Part shown: in pieces, positions 33,429 through 45,719 of the stretch
Numbering within the stretch: position 1 is the stretch's first letter
How the letters are laid out: every line of letters begins with the position of its first letter
NCBI GenBank assembly: GCA_901472455.1
Contig: LR590464.1
Location: forward strand, 4,154,001-4,218,000
Origin: Leclercia adecarboxylata
GTDB lineage: Bacteria; Pseudomonadota; Gammaproteobacteria; Enterobacterales; Enterobacteriaceae
Reading direction: 5' to 3'
DNA: 64,000 bases
The notes under the pieces: generated by a model
The model's input: only the letters and a program-made list of their open reading frames with translations
Databases searched by the model: none
Told to the model about the DNA's origin: nothing
Position numbers and translations under genes: made by a program

Positions 33429-34686
33429 ATGTTTATTTCTGATTACCGACAGTTAGCAACGAATTTATTCTCAGATATTTACCAGCTGAGCTTCGATGGT
33501 GTGGGCGTCACTCGGCAAAGTTACGGGCCAGGCGAGACGGCCGTAGCAGATTATCTTAGCCGGTTCGCCAGAGAAGAAGGGCTGAGCGTCCACATCGATC
33601 GTGCCGCTAATCTGATTTTCAGTCAGAAGGGCGTCAATGAGGATACTCCTGCAGTCTGGATCGGCTCTCACATCGATTCTGTCCCTCAGGGGGGAAATTT
33701 CGATGGTCTTGCGGGCGTTATTGCTGGACTGCTGATTCTGGTTGCCAGCCAGCGAGAGAACCGCCGGCTGCCTGTGCCGGTTAAAGTGGCGGCCTTTCGA
33801 GGGGAAGAAAGTGCCTGGTATGGTCGGGCTTATATGGGATCCAGTGCGATATTTGGCCGCTTAACGGCGGAAGATCTACAACGTCAGCAGCGAATCAGTG
33901 GTGAGACGCTTGGCAACAGCCTTGGAAAGCTGGGCGCTGATATCGAGGCTATCTGCGCCCAGCAACCGTTGGTTGAGACAAAAAATATTCTCGCCTGGCT
34001 TGAGTTACATATCGAGCAGGGGCCGGTACTGGTTGAAAAATCGCTGCCGCTTGCCGTGGTCAACGGGATTCGGGGGAATGTCCGCTTTAACACTATTCAC
34101 TGTTTTGGGGATGCCCAGCATTCAGGCACCGTTCCTCGCGATCTTCGCCACGATGCGGTCTGCGGCGTCTCCGACTTAATTATGCGTCTGGATGCACGCT
34201 GGCAGTCACGGTTATCTGCGGGGGACGACCTTGTTGTCACGTCCGGGATCTTTCAGACCGATGTGCAAGAACATGCGGTGACCCGAATTTCAGGGCATGT
34301 CAGTTTCAGCCTCGAGGCGCGAAGTCTTAATTCCTACACCCTGACTGCGTTTGCTGAGGAGATTATGGCTACGGCACATCAAGTGAGTGAGGCGCGAGGC
34401 GTGACATTCAGGTTTGACAGCCCCGGTACTCACGGAGCCCGCTACGTTAGACCATTCCGTGTTTGCCGCCCTCAAACATAGCTGTGAGGCGCTGGCAGTC
34501 AATCACCTGGAATTAGCCAGCGGCGCGGGCCATGACTCCGCAATTTTTGCTCGCCAGGGGATCCCGAGCGGCATGGTGTTTGTCCGGAATCAGAACGGGT
34601 CGCACAATCCGCATGAGGCAATGGAAATGGACGATTTTCTGCTGGGTGTCGGAGTCATTCAGCAGACGCTTGAGGAGTGGAAATGA
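33429..34686 (+). CDS. M20 Zn hydrolase of the N-carbamoyl-amino-acid/allantoate family, putative N-carbamoyl-L-aspartate hydrolase
   Basis: A 418-residue dinuclear zinc amidohydrolase of the AllC/HyuC/beta-alanine-synthase group. Metal motifs: [16 protein letters not shown] (H81, D92), AFRGEES (E126/E127), LHIEQGPVL (H193), and C-terminal SHNPHEAM. The usual EEGSRFG signature reads [13 protein letters not shown] here, suggesting a different substrate from known AllC or HyuC. In context the substrate would be N-carbamoyl-L-aspartate, giving aspartate, CO2 and NH3 (ureidosuccinase). The frame shifts at about 34430-34440 ([13 protein letters not shown] is split). Its stop overlaps the next ATG (ATGA). 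Confidence 0.85.
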
Positions 34687-35760
34687 ACAAAACTCCTGTA
34701 TCAGCAGAGAAAAACGGATTATTGACGTTGCGACGGCCTGACGATTTTCACCTCCATCTACGTGACGGTGAAATACTAAAGGCTGTTCTGCCCTTTACTA
34801 CAAAGCAGTTTGCCCGTGCGGTGGTTATGCCTAACCTGAATCCGCCTGTCACAACAGTGGCTGCAATGGAAGCCTATCGCGAAATCATCCTTGCCGCGGT
34901 GGCCGCAAGGCCATGATTTTACGCCTTTGATGACGCTATATCTCTGCGATGACACTCTGCCGGAAGTCATACGTGTCGGGCATCAGAAGGGCATTCTGAC
35001 CGCCGTGAAATGGTATCCCGCAGGGGCGACGACCCATGCAGAATACGGTGTCACGTCTGTTAGTAGAATACGCGGCTGTCTCGATATACTTCAGGCGTTG
35101 GGGATCCCACTTCTCATCCACGGTGAGAGCACTCGCCCGGACGTGGACATTTTTGACCGGGAACGCGTTTTTATTGAAGATACGGTGATGGAACTACGGT
35201 GCAATTATCCACAGTTAAAAATAGTGCTTGAGCATATTACCACCCAGGATGCTGTTCGCTACATACAAGAGCAAGAGGATGGCCTGACTGCGGCAACTAT
35301 CACGCCTCAGCACCTGCTTTTCAACCGCAATGTGCTGTTTAACGGGGGGATTCGGCCCCACTATTACTGTCTGCCGGTCTTGAAAAGAGAGTATCACCGT
35401 CAGTCGTTGTTGAAGGCCGCAACCTCTGGTGACCGTCGTTTTTTTGCCGGCACGGATTCCGCCCCTCATCCTCGTACGGCCAAACTAGCCGCTTGTGGTT
35501 GTGCCGGTATTTTCAATGCTCCATCAGCACTCGAATGTTATGCCACGGCGTTTGAAGCGGCGGGTGCACTGCCACATCTGCAAGCCTTCGTCAGTGAATA
35601 TGGGGCAAGGTTTTACGGACTGCCGTTAAACACGGGGACGGTCACCTTAGCGCGACAACCGTTGATTCTGCCTGAACCGCTGGTAGTGACTGAGCATGTT
35701 CAGATAGACCCATTTCCCGGCGAGGTCTCCTTAAACTGGCGTCTGGTCGGCAACGAATAA
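34683..35760 (+). CDS. PyrC-type (class II) dihydroorotase, putative catabolic
   Basis: A 358-residue zinc amidohydrolase clearly related to E. coli Pyr[10 protein letters not shown] (metal H23 and H25), [20 protein letters not shown] (carboxylated Lys), [15 protein letters not shown], and [14 protein letters not shown] (catalytic Asp). The C-terminus (EVSLNWRLV) also matches PyrC. ATG at 34683 follows GAGGAG and overlaps the hydrolase stop. An extra A at about 34906-34907 breaks the frame (AAVAAGHDFTP). It interconverts dihydroorotate and carbamoyl-aspartate; next to a carbamoyl-aspartate-type hydrolase the net flow would be toward carbamoyl-aspartate. The 5' 75 residues and the rest agree in family. 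Confidence 0.9.
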
Positions 35761-35886
35761 ACGCCACTCTGCGGGGAAGATGCTCCTGCAGGCAGTGACG
35801 TTAGAGGACGGTTATTTTTGCTGATTCTGACCAGTCAGTGGACCCTTTTATCGAGCAGGGAGTTGTTATTCCTGAAAGGGTCTGTA

Positions 35887-35902
35887 TTCTCTATTTTGAT
35901 AC
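35887..35902. promoter_or_regulatory. Weak copy of the operator motif before the XRE gene
   Basis: ctATTTTGATAC matches the right arm and spacer of operators 1 and 2, with a degenerate left arm (TTCTC). It lies 23 bp before the regulator ATG, consistent with weak autoregulation. Confidence 0.35.
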
Positions 35903-35924
35903 TACTGACATGAATTAAAACAAA

Positions 35925-36818
35925 ATGGCTGATAACTGGAATTCATCGATTGATTATGTTGCGATAGGCGAGCGTCTCAAAGCATACCGGATTGGCGCAT
36001 CGCTCCAGGCTGAAGACGTTGCGGAACAGTTGGGTGTTTCCCGGGCGGTGATCTACCGTATTGAACGGGGGGATATTGTCAAAATTGAGACGCTGGATCG
36101 ACTGGCTCAGGTTCTGGAAACGTCTTTGGCATCACTGTTGGGGGTGGAATCGGAATACTACCCCACGGCGCTGGGGTTGTTTGAAAGAATGCGCCAGTTG
36201 GAAAGCGTGAGCGACAGAATTTTAGCCACTTCGAACCTGTTTCATTGCTGCTGACGTCGGACAGTTATCTCGACGTCCTCAGGAAAATGTTAAAAGAGAG
36301 CAAAACCAGTAAAAGTCATGGTGAGGCTGACGAAAAGAATATTGATGCGATCATTAGTATTCTGATTGAACGCCGTACTTACTTTGAGCAACGTAAACCC
36401 CACATCATCAGCTTAGTTGGGTTACGTGAACTGGAGCGATTTATTCACACAGGTATGGTAGGGCGACTTGATTTACCAGAAGATATCTATTCACAACGGG
36501 TAAAAGCGGCACGCCATGAAGTGATAAAGCTGGCCGATCTGATGGAAAGTGAGCCACTGGATATCCAGATTGGCATCATTGATGAGGCCATGCGTCTTCA
36601 TCGTTTCAGGTATTGTCAGGCCCTCGCACAGCGTGATGGTAACAAGTCCCTTCAGATTGGGGGAAATGCCAAATGTTTACAATGGCATAGGTACTGTAAC
36701 CTATGCGCCAGAAGCGGTAAAAAAACATGAAGATCTGATGATCAGATTATGGAGAAAAGCCCATAAGGGACGAGAGGGGGCCGATCTATTGAGAAAACTG
36801 TTAAAGGATATCTGCTAA
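35925..36818 (+). CDS. XRE-family transcriptional regulator of the orotate-type cluster (two indels)
   Basis: N-terminal helix-turn-helix (IGERLKAYRIGASLQAEDVA, EQLGVSRAVIYRIERG, about residues 12-65), followed by an about 230-residue C-terminal region without a domain I recognise. The C-terminal region is mostly helical and holds SYLDVLRKMLKES and RHEVIKLADLMESEPLDIQ. The frame shifts at about 36228 (a T missing at ATFEPVS) and about 36661-36665 (an extra G in G5); with both corrected the protein is about 298 residues, ending LLRKLLKDIC. As the only regulator beside the enzymes it probably controls them through the GTATC-N6-GATAC sites; repressor or activator is not decided. Confidence 0.8.
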
Positions 36819-36821
36819 GAC

Positions 36822-36902
36822 ATGTGCTCTGAATCTATTTCAGAAAACGTTGTAAACAGGTATGTAGAAATGATTGAAATTGAGGTACTGGAGGCACTAT
36901 GA
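36822..36902 (+). CDS. Possible 26-codon leader peptide before the 108-aa gene
   Basis: ATG TGC TCT ... CTA TGA encodes MCSESISENVVNRYVEMIEI then EVLEAL and its TGA overlaps the next ATG (CTATGA). It starts 3 nt after the regulator stop. The overlap suggests translational coupling; there is no strong ribosome-binding site, so it may be fortuitous. Confidence 0.3.
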   Translation: MCSESISENVVNRYVEMIEIEVLEAL

Positions 36903-37225
36903 CGTTTGATGAGATCAAAGAACGATTTGCTGGAGCAGGTACGGGAACTGATGCTTTCCGCGGGCTGTACAACGAGACCTTCGAGTTAATGAACGCAGAT
37001 AAGGAAAATGCCGCGGTTTATTTCTTAATCGGCGTGGCAGCACGGTCATACGTTCTCAGATATGACGACCAGGCCGTCGACCCCGATTTTGCGGAACAAT
37101 CTAAACAAACGATGAGCGCTTTAGTCGACAAAATTGCCTTTGCACTTCATCAACCAGCGGAAGACAAAATAAAAATCGCCAGTGAAGTCGCGTCTGAGTA
37201 TCACTGGAAAGTCACCAGTTTCTGA
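36899..37225 (+). CDS. Uncharacterised 108-residue protein at the end of the cluster
   Basis: A soluble acidic protein with a good ribosome-binding site (GGAGG). The sequence (MTFDEIKERFAGAGTGTDAF, ELMNADKENAAVYFLIGVAARSY, HQPAEDKIKIASEVASEYHW) predicts helices and no membrane segment, Cys or known catalytic motif. It follows the regulator with about 80 bp between and shares its direction. I do not recognise the family. It could be an accessory or immunity-type small protein, or a helper for the regulator. Confidence 0.65.
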   Translation: MTFDEIKERFAGAGTGTDAFRGLYNETFELMNADKENAAVYFLIGVAARSYVLRYDDQAVDPDFAEQSKQTMSALVDKIAFALHQPAEDKIKIASEVASEYHWKVTSF

Positions 37226-37434
37226 ATCAATTGATGACATGTGGTCGAATAAGCCGACCTTACGGATAGCGGAAGAACGGTTTATTGCCAGGCATTAATC
37301 CTGCAAGAAAGACCTTCTCTTCAGGGCTACTTCAACTCCACGAATCTCCGACTGATCACGTAGACGACCAATCACTGAGGAACTAGGATTGGTCTTTTTC
37401 TTCACGAGCATTTGTGGGCCGTGACCGGTACGCG
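37226..37434. other. Short spacer between cluster and IS remnants
   Basis: No clear gene. On the minus strand 37295-37411 there is a 38-codon frame ([20 protein letters not shown] ...) without a visible ribosome-binding site; it may be the tail of a gene cut off by the neighbouring IS. Confidence 0.3.
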
Positions 37435-37646
37435 TGACCTGCCCCCAGGATTAGATACAACCGTCAGTTAGTAAGGTCGGTTTGTTTACCTTCACATTTT
37501 CCATTTCGCCACCGTGCTGCAAACTCTGATGGCGTCTGATAATTCAGTGCTGAATGTGGACGACACTCGTTATAATCCTGCCGCCAGTCATTAATGATTT
37601 TCCTTGCGTGAACGATATCGCTGAACCAGTGCTCATTCAGGCATTC
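37435..37646 (-). mobile_element. 3' remnant of an IS3-family (IS407-like) element
   Basis: The minus strand encodes the C-terminus of an IS3-type DDE transposase: ECLNEHWFSDIVHARKIIND, then WRQDYNECRPHSALNYQTPS and EFAARWRNG, stop at 37464-37466. An end-like sequence TGACCTGCCCCCAGG follows at 37435-37449. The conserved E of the DDE triad precedes the fragment, so it is inactive. It is truncated by IS1 copy B at 37647. Confidence 0.8.
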
Positions 37647-37701
37647 GGTGATGCTGCCAACTTACTGATTTAGTGTATGATGGTGTTTTTGAGGTGCTCC
37701 A

Positions 37702-37977
37702 GTGGCTTCTGTTTCTATCAGCTGTCCCTCCTGTTCAGCTACTGACGGCGTGGTGCGTAACAGCAAAAGCACTGCCGGACATTAGCGCTATCTCTGCTCT
37801 CACTGCCGTAAAACATGGCAACTGCAGTTCACTTACACCGCTTCTCAACCCGGTACGCACCAGAAAATCATTGATATGGCCATGAATGGTGTTGGATGCC
37901 GGGCAACCGCCCGCATTATGGGCGTTGGCCTCAACACGATTTTACGTCACTTAAAAAACTCAGGCCGCAGTCGGTAA
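37702..37977 (+). pseudogene. insA: IS1 InsA with internal stop
   Basis: Reads as InsA (GTG start, SCPSC Cys pair) but codon 28 is TAG at 37783-37785, where InsA copy A has CAG. This is a substitution, not an indel, so it is a likely real nonsense change. The rest of the gene is present to GRSR-stop. Confidence 0.75.
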
Positions 37978-38397
37978 CCTCGCGCATACAGCCGGGCAGT
38001 GACGTCATCGTCTGCGCGGAAATGGACGAACAGTGGGGCTATGTCGGGGCTAAATCGCGCCAGCGCTGGCTGTTTTACGCGTATGACAGGCTCCGGAAGA
38101 CGGTTTGCGCACGTATTCGGTGAACGCACTATGGCGACGCTGGGGCGTCTTATGAGCCTGCTGTCACCCTTTGACGTGGTGATATGGATGACGGATGGCT
38201 GGCCGCTGTATGAATCCCGCCTGAAGGGAAAGCTGCACGTAATCAGCAAGCGATATACGCAGCGAATTGAGCGGCATAACCTGAATCTGAGGCAGCACCT
38301 GGCACGGCTGGGACGGAAGTCGCTGTCGTTCTCAAAATCGGTGGAGCTGCATGACAAAGTCATCGGGCATTATCTGAACATAAAACACTATCAATAA
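37896..38397 (+). pseudogene. insB: IS1 InsB, frameshifted
   Basis: InsB from [16 protein letters not shown] to the natural end YLNIKHYQ. Two bases are missing at about 38103-38106 ([10 protein letters not shown] becomes RKTVCARIR), splitting the frame. With InsA also broken, this IS1 should need transposase from another copy. Confidence 0.85.
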
Positions 38398-38412
38398 GTT
38401 GGAGTCATTACC

Positions 38413-38552
38413 CTTTTTTCAACTTCTGATGGATGCGAGTGATTGAACTCATACATTAATGTTTTCCCACGAAGTCTTTTTTCAGGTAAGCCTTCGCACA
38501 TATCGGTAAATAGCTTGCCTGCTTTTATTTTTTCTGTCATCGACATGTTCAT
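38413..38552 (-). pseudogene. lacA: Galactoside O-acetyltransferase lacA, truncated by IS1
   Basis: The first 46 codons of LacA (MNMSMTEKIKAGKLFTDMCE ... HSHPSEVEK) end at the IS1 border. The enzyme, which acetylates non-metabolisable galactosides, is not needed for lactose growth, so the operon could still be useful. Confidence 0.93.
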
Positions 38553-38578
38553 TTTTAACATTCCGTCCTGATAAGTTG

Positions 38579-38608
38579 GTCGGATAAGGCGCTCGCGCCG
38601 TATCCGAC
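38579..38608. repeat. REP-type hairpin in the lacY-lacA intergenic region
   Basis: GTCGGATAAGGCGCTCGCGC continues to CGTATCCGAC as an imperfect palindrome, the same place and sequence type as the REP element between lacY and lacA in E. coli. It supports an E. coli-like chromosomal origin of the operon. Confidence 0.8.
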
Positions 38609-38617
38609 ATTAATTTC

Positions 38618-43079
<4,462 letters not shown>

Positions 43080-43080
<1 letters not shown>

Positions 43081-43100
43081 ATTGCGTTGCGCTCACTGCC
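43080..43100. promoter_or_regulatory. lacO3 operator at the end of lacI
   Basis: On the minus strand GGCAGTGAGCGCAACGCAAT matches E. coli lacO3, overlapping the last codons of lacI. Intact, unlike O1. Confidence 0.85.
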
Positions 43101-44176
43101 CGCTTTCAAGTCGGGAAACTTGTCGTGCCAGCTGCATTAAGGAATCGGCCAACGTGCGGGGAGAGGTGGTTTGCGTATTGGGCGCCAGGGTGGTTTTTCT
43201 TTTCACCAGTGAGACGGGCAACAGCTGATTGCTCTTCACCGCCTGGCCCTGAGAGAGTTTCAGCAAGCGGTCCACGCTGGTTTTCCCCAGCAGGCGAAAA
43301 TCCTGTTTGATGGTGGTTAACGGCGGGATATAACACGAGCTGTCTTCGGTATCGTCGTATCCCACTACCGAGATATCCGCACCAACGCGCAGCCCGGACT
43401 CGGTAATGGCGCGCATTACGCCCAGCGCCATCTGATCGTTGGCAACCAGCATCGCAGTGGGAACGATGCCCTCATTCAGCATTTGCATGGTTTTGTTGAA
43501 AACCGGACATGGCACTCCAGTCGCCTTCCCGTTCCGCTATCGGCTGAATTTGATTGCGAGTGAGATATTTATGCCAGCCCGCCAGACGCAGACGCGCCGA
43601 GACAGAACTTAATGGGCCCGCTAACAGCGCGATTTGCTGGTGACCCAATGCGACCAGATGCTCCACGCCCAGTCGCGTACCGTCTTCATGGGAGAAAATA
43701 ATACTGTTGATGGGAGTCTGGTCAGAGACATCAAGAAATAACGCCGGAACATTAGCGCAGGCAGCTTCCACAGCAATGGCATCCTGGTCATCCAGCGGAT
43801 AGTTAATGATCAGCCCACTGACGCGTTGCGCGAGAAGATTGTGCACCGCCGCTTTACAGGCTTCGACGCCGCTTCGTTCTACCATCGACACCACCACGCT
43901 GGCACCCAGTTGATCGGCGCGAGATTTAATCGCCGCGACAATTTGCGACGGCGCGTGCAGGGCCAGACTGGAGGTGGCAACGCCAATCAGCAACGACTGT
44001 TTCCCCGCCAGTTGTTGTGCCACGCGGTTGGGAATGTAGTTCAGCTGCGCCATCGCCGCTTCCACCTTTTCCCGCGTTTTCGCAGAGACGTGGCTGGCCT
44101 GGTTCACCACGCGGGAAACGGTCTGATAAGAGACACCGGCATACTCTGCGACATCGTATAGCGTTACTGGTTTCAC
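43093..44176 (-). CDS. lacI: Lac repressor LacI (one insertion)
   Basis: Allolactose-responsive repressor, 360 residues after the GTG at 44174-44176. DNA-binding helix with SYQTVSRVVNQ (wild-type YQR-type specificity), hinge NRVAQQLAGKQ, inducer-binding domain, and C-terminal tetramerisation leucine heptads (ALADSLMQLARQVSRLESGQ-type tail). An extra A in the A run at about 43497-43501 (GFQQTMQML) breaks the frame; the span is otherwise exact. Upstream sequence resembles the E. coli lacI promoter up to about 44250, where homology ends. Confidence 0.93.
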
Positions 44177-44560
44177 ATTTACCACCCTGAATTGACTCTC
44201 TTCGGGTGCTATCACGCCATACCACGAAATGTTTTGCGCCATTCGGAGGGGGCACGCCGAAGTGAGATTCAAAATGCCGACGTCAGTTCACAGGTGGGTA
44301 ATGATACCAACGTGTTGATTTCGTATTTTCACTGACACCAGGATCATCCTGATGTTACAAGGATTGAATGACTACAGATTAAAATAGTCATCAACAGGTT
44401 GACAGCATTACCCTGTCTGGCTATAGAGTAAGAATCGTACCGGAATTGAGCATTTACCCTCAGTACCTGCGGATGAAAAAGCAGTCTGCCCTGACATACT
44501 GAACAATCCCTTCTCATAAGATGCCTCTCTTTTTGCTGTTTAAAGAGCTGAGCAGTCCGG

Positions 44561-44598
44561 GCGGAGACTGACCTCGTTCCGCTTTCCAAGCGACCCCC
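44561..44598 (-). repeat. Second Tn3-end-like sequence (direct repeat of the next)
   Basis: GGGGGTCGCTTGGAAAGCGG on the minus strand matches the first 20 bases of the repeat at 44681-44718 with 2 mismatches, in the same orientation, but its inner half does not end in TAAG. It may be a decayed or unrelated transposon end. The 44273-44560 stretch shows no gene. Confidence 0.4.
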
Positions 44599-44680
44599 TT
44601 GTTGAAAGTGCGACAAAAGAGATAGGGCGAATGACTATACTTCGCTCATAGCTGCCCGTCATGCCAGCTCAAAAAACAGG

Positions 44681-44718
44681 CTTAACGTAGGATATTTTCC
44701 GTTTTCCAAGCGGCCCCC
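44681..44718 (-). repeat. Tn3-family 38-bp terminal inverted repeat
   Basis: Minus strand: GGGGGCCGCTTGGAAAACGG then AAAATATCCTACGTTAAG, exactly 38 bp, with the GGGG outer end and ACGxTAAG inner end of Tn3/Tn21-type repeats. The outer end abuts the broken umuD, the inner side faces the lac operon. It therefore marks the right border of a transposon carrying lac (a lactose transposon of Tn3 type, Tn951, is known). The other end was not found. Confidence 0.65.
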
Positions 44719-45092
44719 TTACAGGTAAACTCCCCATCTACGGCTGCAATGACAATGTCACCGTGCTTTGCCTCACGAATACACTCCACTATTAGTAAAT
44801 CACCGTCTTTAATCCCGGCATTAAGCATCGAATCCCCCTCTGCTCGCACCAGATAGGTACTTTCCGGATAGCGGATGCAAAGGTCATCGAGGGAAAGACG
44901 TTTTTCGACATAATCCTGTGCTGGAGAAGGGAAACCACATGAAACCCCATCACCAAACAACGGAACGCATGCCAGTGATGGATTGCTACCTGTAAGTCTG
45001 GCGATAGCCGCCATCATCAAAACCGGTGTGTTTGCTGAATTTTTCTGCGAACTTTTATCCCAACACATCGTCTGTTCTAAAGGAATTGGCAT
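44719..45092 (-). pseudogene. umuD: UmuD-like SOS mutagenesis protein, C-terminus lost
   Basis: S24/LexA-type protein of the UmuD/MucA/ImpA group: CGFPSP (self-cleavage region), [20 protein letters not shown] (Ser nucleophile in GDSM), [16 protein letters not shown] (Lys expected at the final K). Translation then runs into the transposon end and stops at 44682, so about 35 C-terminal residues and the partner umuC are missing. The N-terminal 40 residues are longer than in UmuD. It has a good SOS box upstream. UmuD-type genes are common on plasmids. Confidence 0.8.
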
Positions 45093-45110
45093 AACTCGCC
45101 CCTCAAATTA

Positions 45111-45130
45111 TACTGTATATAAGCACAGTA
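45111..45130. promoter_or_regulatory. LexA (SOS) box before umuD
   Basis: TACTGTATATAAGCACAGTA has the CTG-N10-CAG core and nearly the full 20-bp consensus. It lies 19 bp before the umuD start. Confidence 0.85.
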
Positions 45131-45293
45131 TAATGATGCTTTTTTAATGATGACAAGTCGTAACGCATTGAAAAAAATTAACCCGATGATATTAGAGAAT
45201 TTATTAGTAACTCTGAGTACTGAAGCAGTAATTAGTAATTGCTCAAAAAATCCGCTATAGTCCCTTTAGAACTCACCTAATTCGGAGGGGGAG

Positions 45294-45695
45294 ATGTATC
45301 AGTCTCAAGAAAAACGCGCCTGGGAACGTGGTGTTCGTCTCGCTGCAATATGGAAGGGTATCAAAAAAATTTTTACACGTTTAGATCAGCGCTGCGTCAT
45401 ACTGGCTAAACAATACAAACTGCCGAAGTGGTTAGGCCACATACCGCTTCTTTTAGCTGTCCTTTGTTCGTTAGTTGCACTTATAGCAGGCGGTTTCTTG
45501 ATAAGCTGCAGCGCAGTTTTATTATGGACTTTTATTGCTGCCATAACACATATAGGATCTAGCTCTAAAGATGCTTCAATAAATAGTTTTAATGAAAAGA
45601 AAGATGAAAATAATTTTCATGATGAATTTGTAATGAATAGCGCCATCAATAATGAATATGATGGCGCTCCTTACAAATCCCCGAGTGAAGATTAG
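45294..45695 (+). CDS. DUF3742-like small membrane protein at the end of the transfer operon
   Basis: A 133-residue protein with a basic amphipathic N-terminus (RAWERGVRLAAIWKGIKKIF), two membrane helices (HIPLLLAVLCSLVALIAGG and FLISCSAVLLWTFIAAI) and a long acidic Asn-rich tail. This layout and the position facing traG fit DUF3742 proteins of genomic-island conjugation loci. Strong ribosome-binding site GGAGGGGGAG. Its AT-rich tail differs from the GC-rich transfer genes. Role unknown; it converges with traG with 24 bp between stops. Confidence 0.65.
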   Translation: MYQSQEKRAWERGVRLAAIWKGIKKIFTRLDQRCVILAKQYKLPKWLGHIPLLLAVLCSLVALIAGGFLISCSAVLLWTFIAAITHIGSSSKDASINSFNEKKDENNFHDEFVMNSAINNEYDGAPYKSPSED

Positions 45696-45719
45696 GCCCA
45701 ATTAACTCGGCCAGTAAAA

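Larger units (their letters stand above)
37647..38412 (+). mobile_element. IS1 copy B, inserted between an IS3 remnant and lacA
   Basis: A 766-bp IS1 (normal 768) with ends GGTGATGCTGCCAACTTA and reverse-complement GGTAATGACTCCAACTTA. Left flank is the IS3-family remnant, right flank is lacA codon 46. No target duplication (CAGGCATTC versus CTTTTTTCA), so DNA next to it has been deleted or recombined. Confidence 0.92.

Noticed and set aside
31611..35760. Biosynthetic pyrimidine operon
   Set aside because: pyrE, pyrF, pyrB and carAB are absent and a carbamoyl-amino-acid hydrolase plus uptake genes are present; degradation fits better.
44390..44420. Third IS1 end (GGTTGACAGCATTACC)
   Set aside because: Resembles an IS1 end over about 15 bases only, without IS1 sequence beside it; too short to call.
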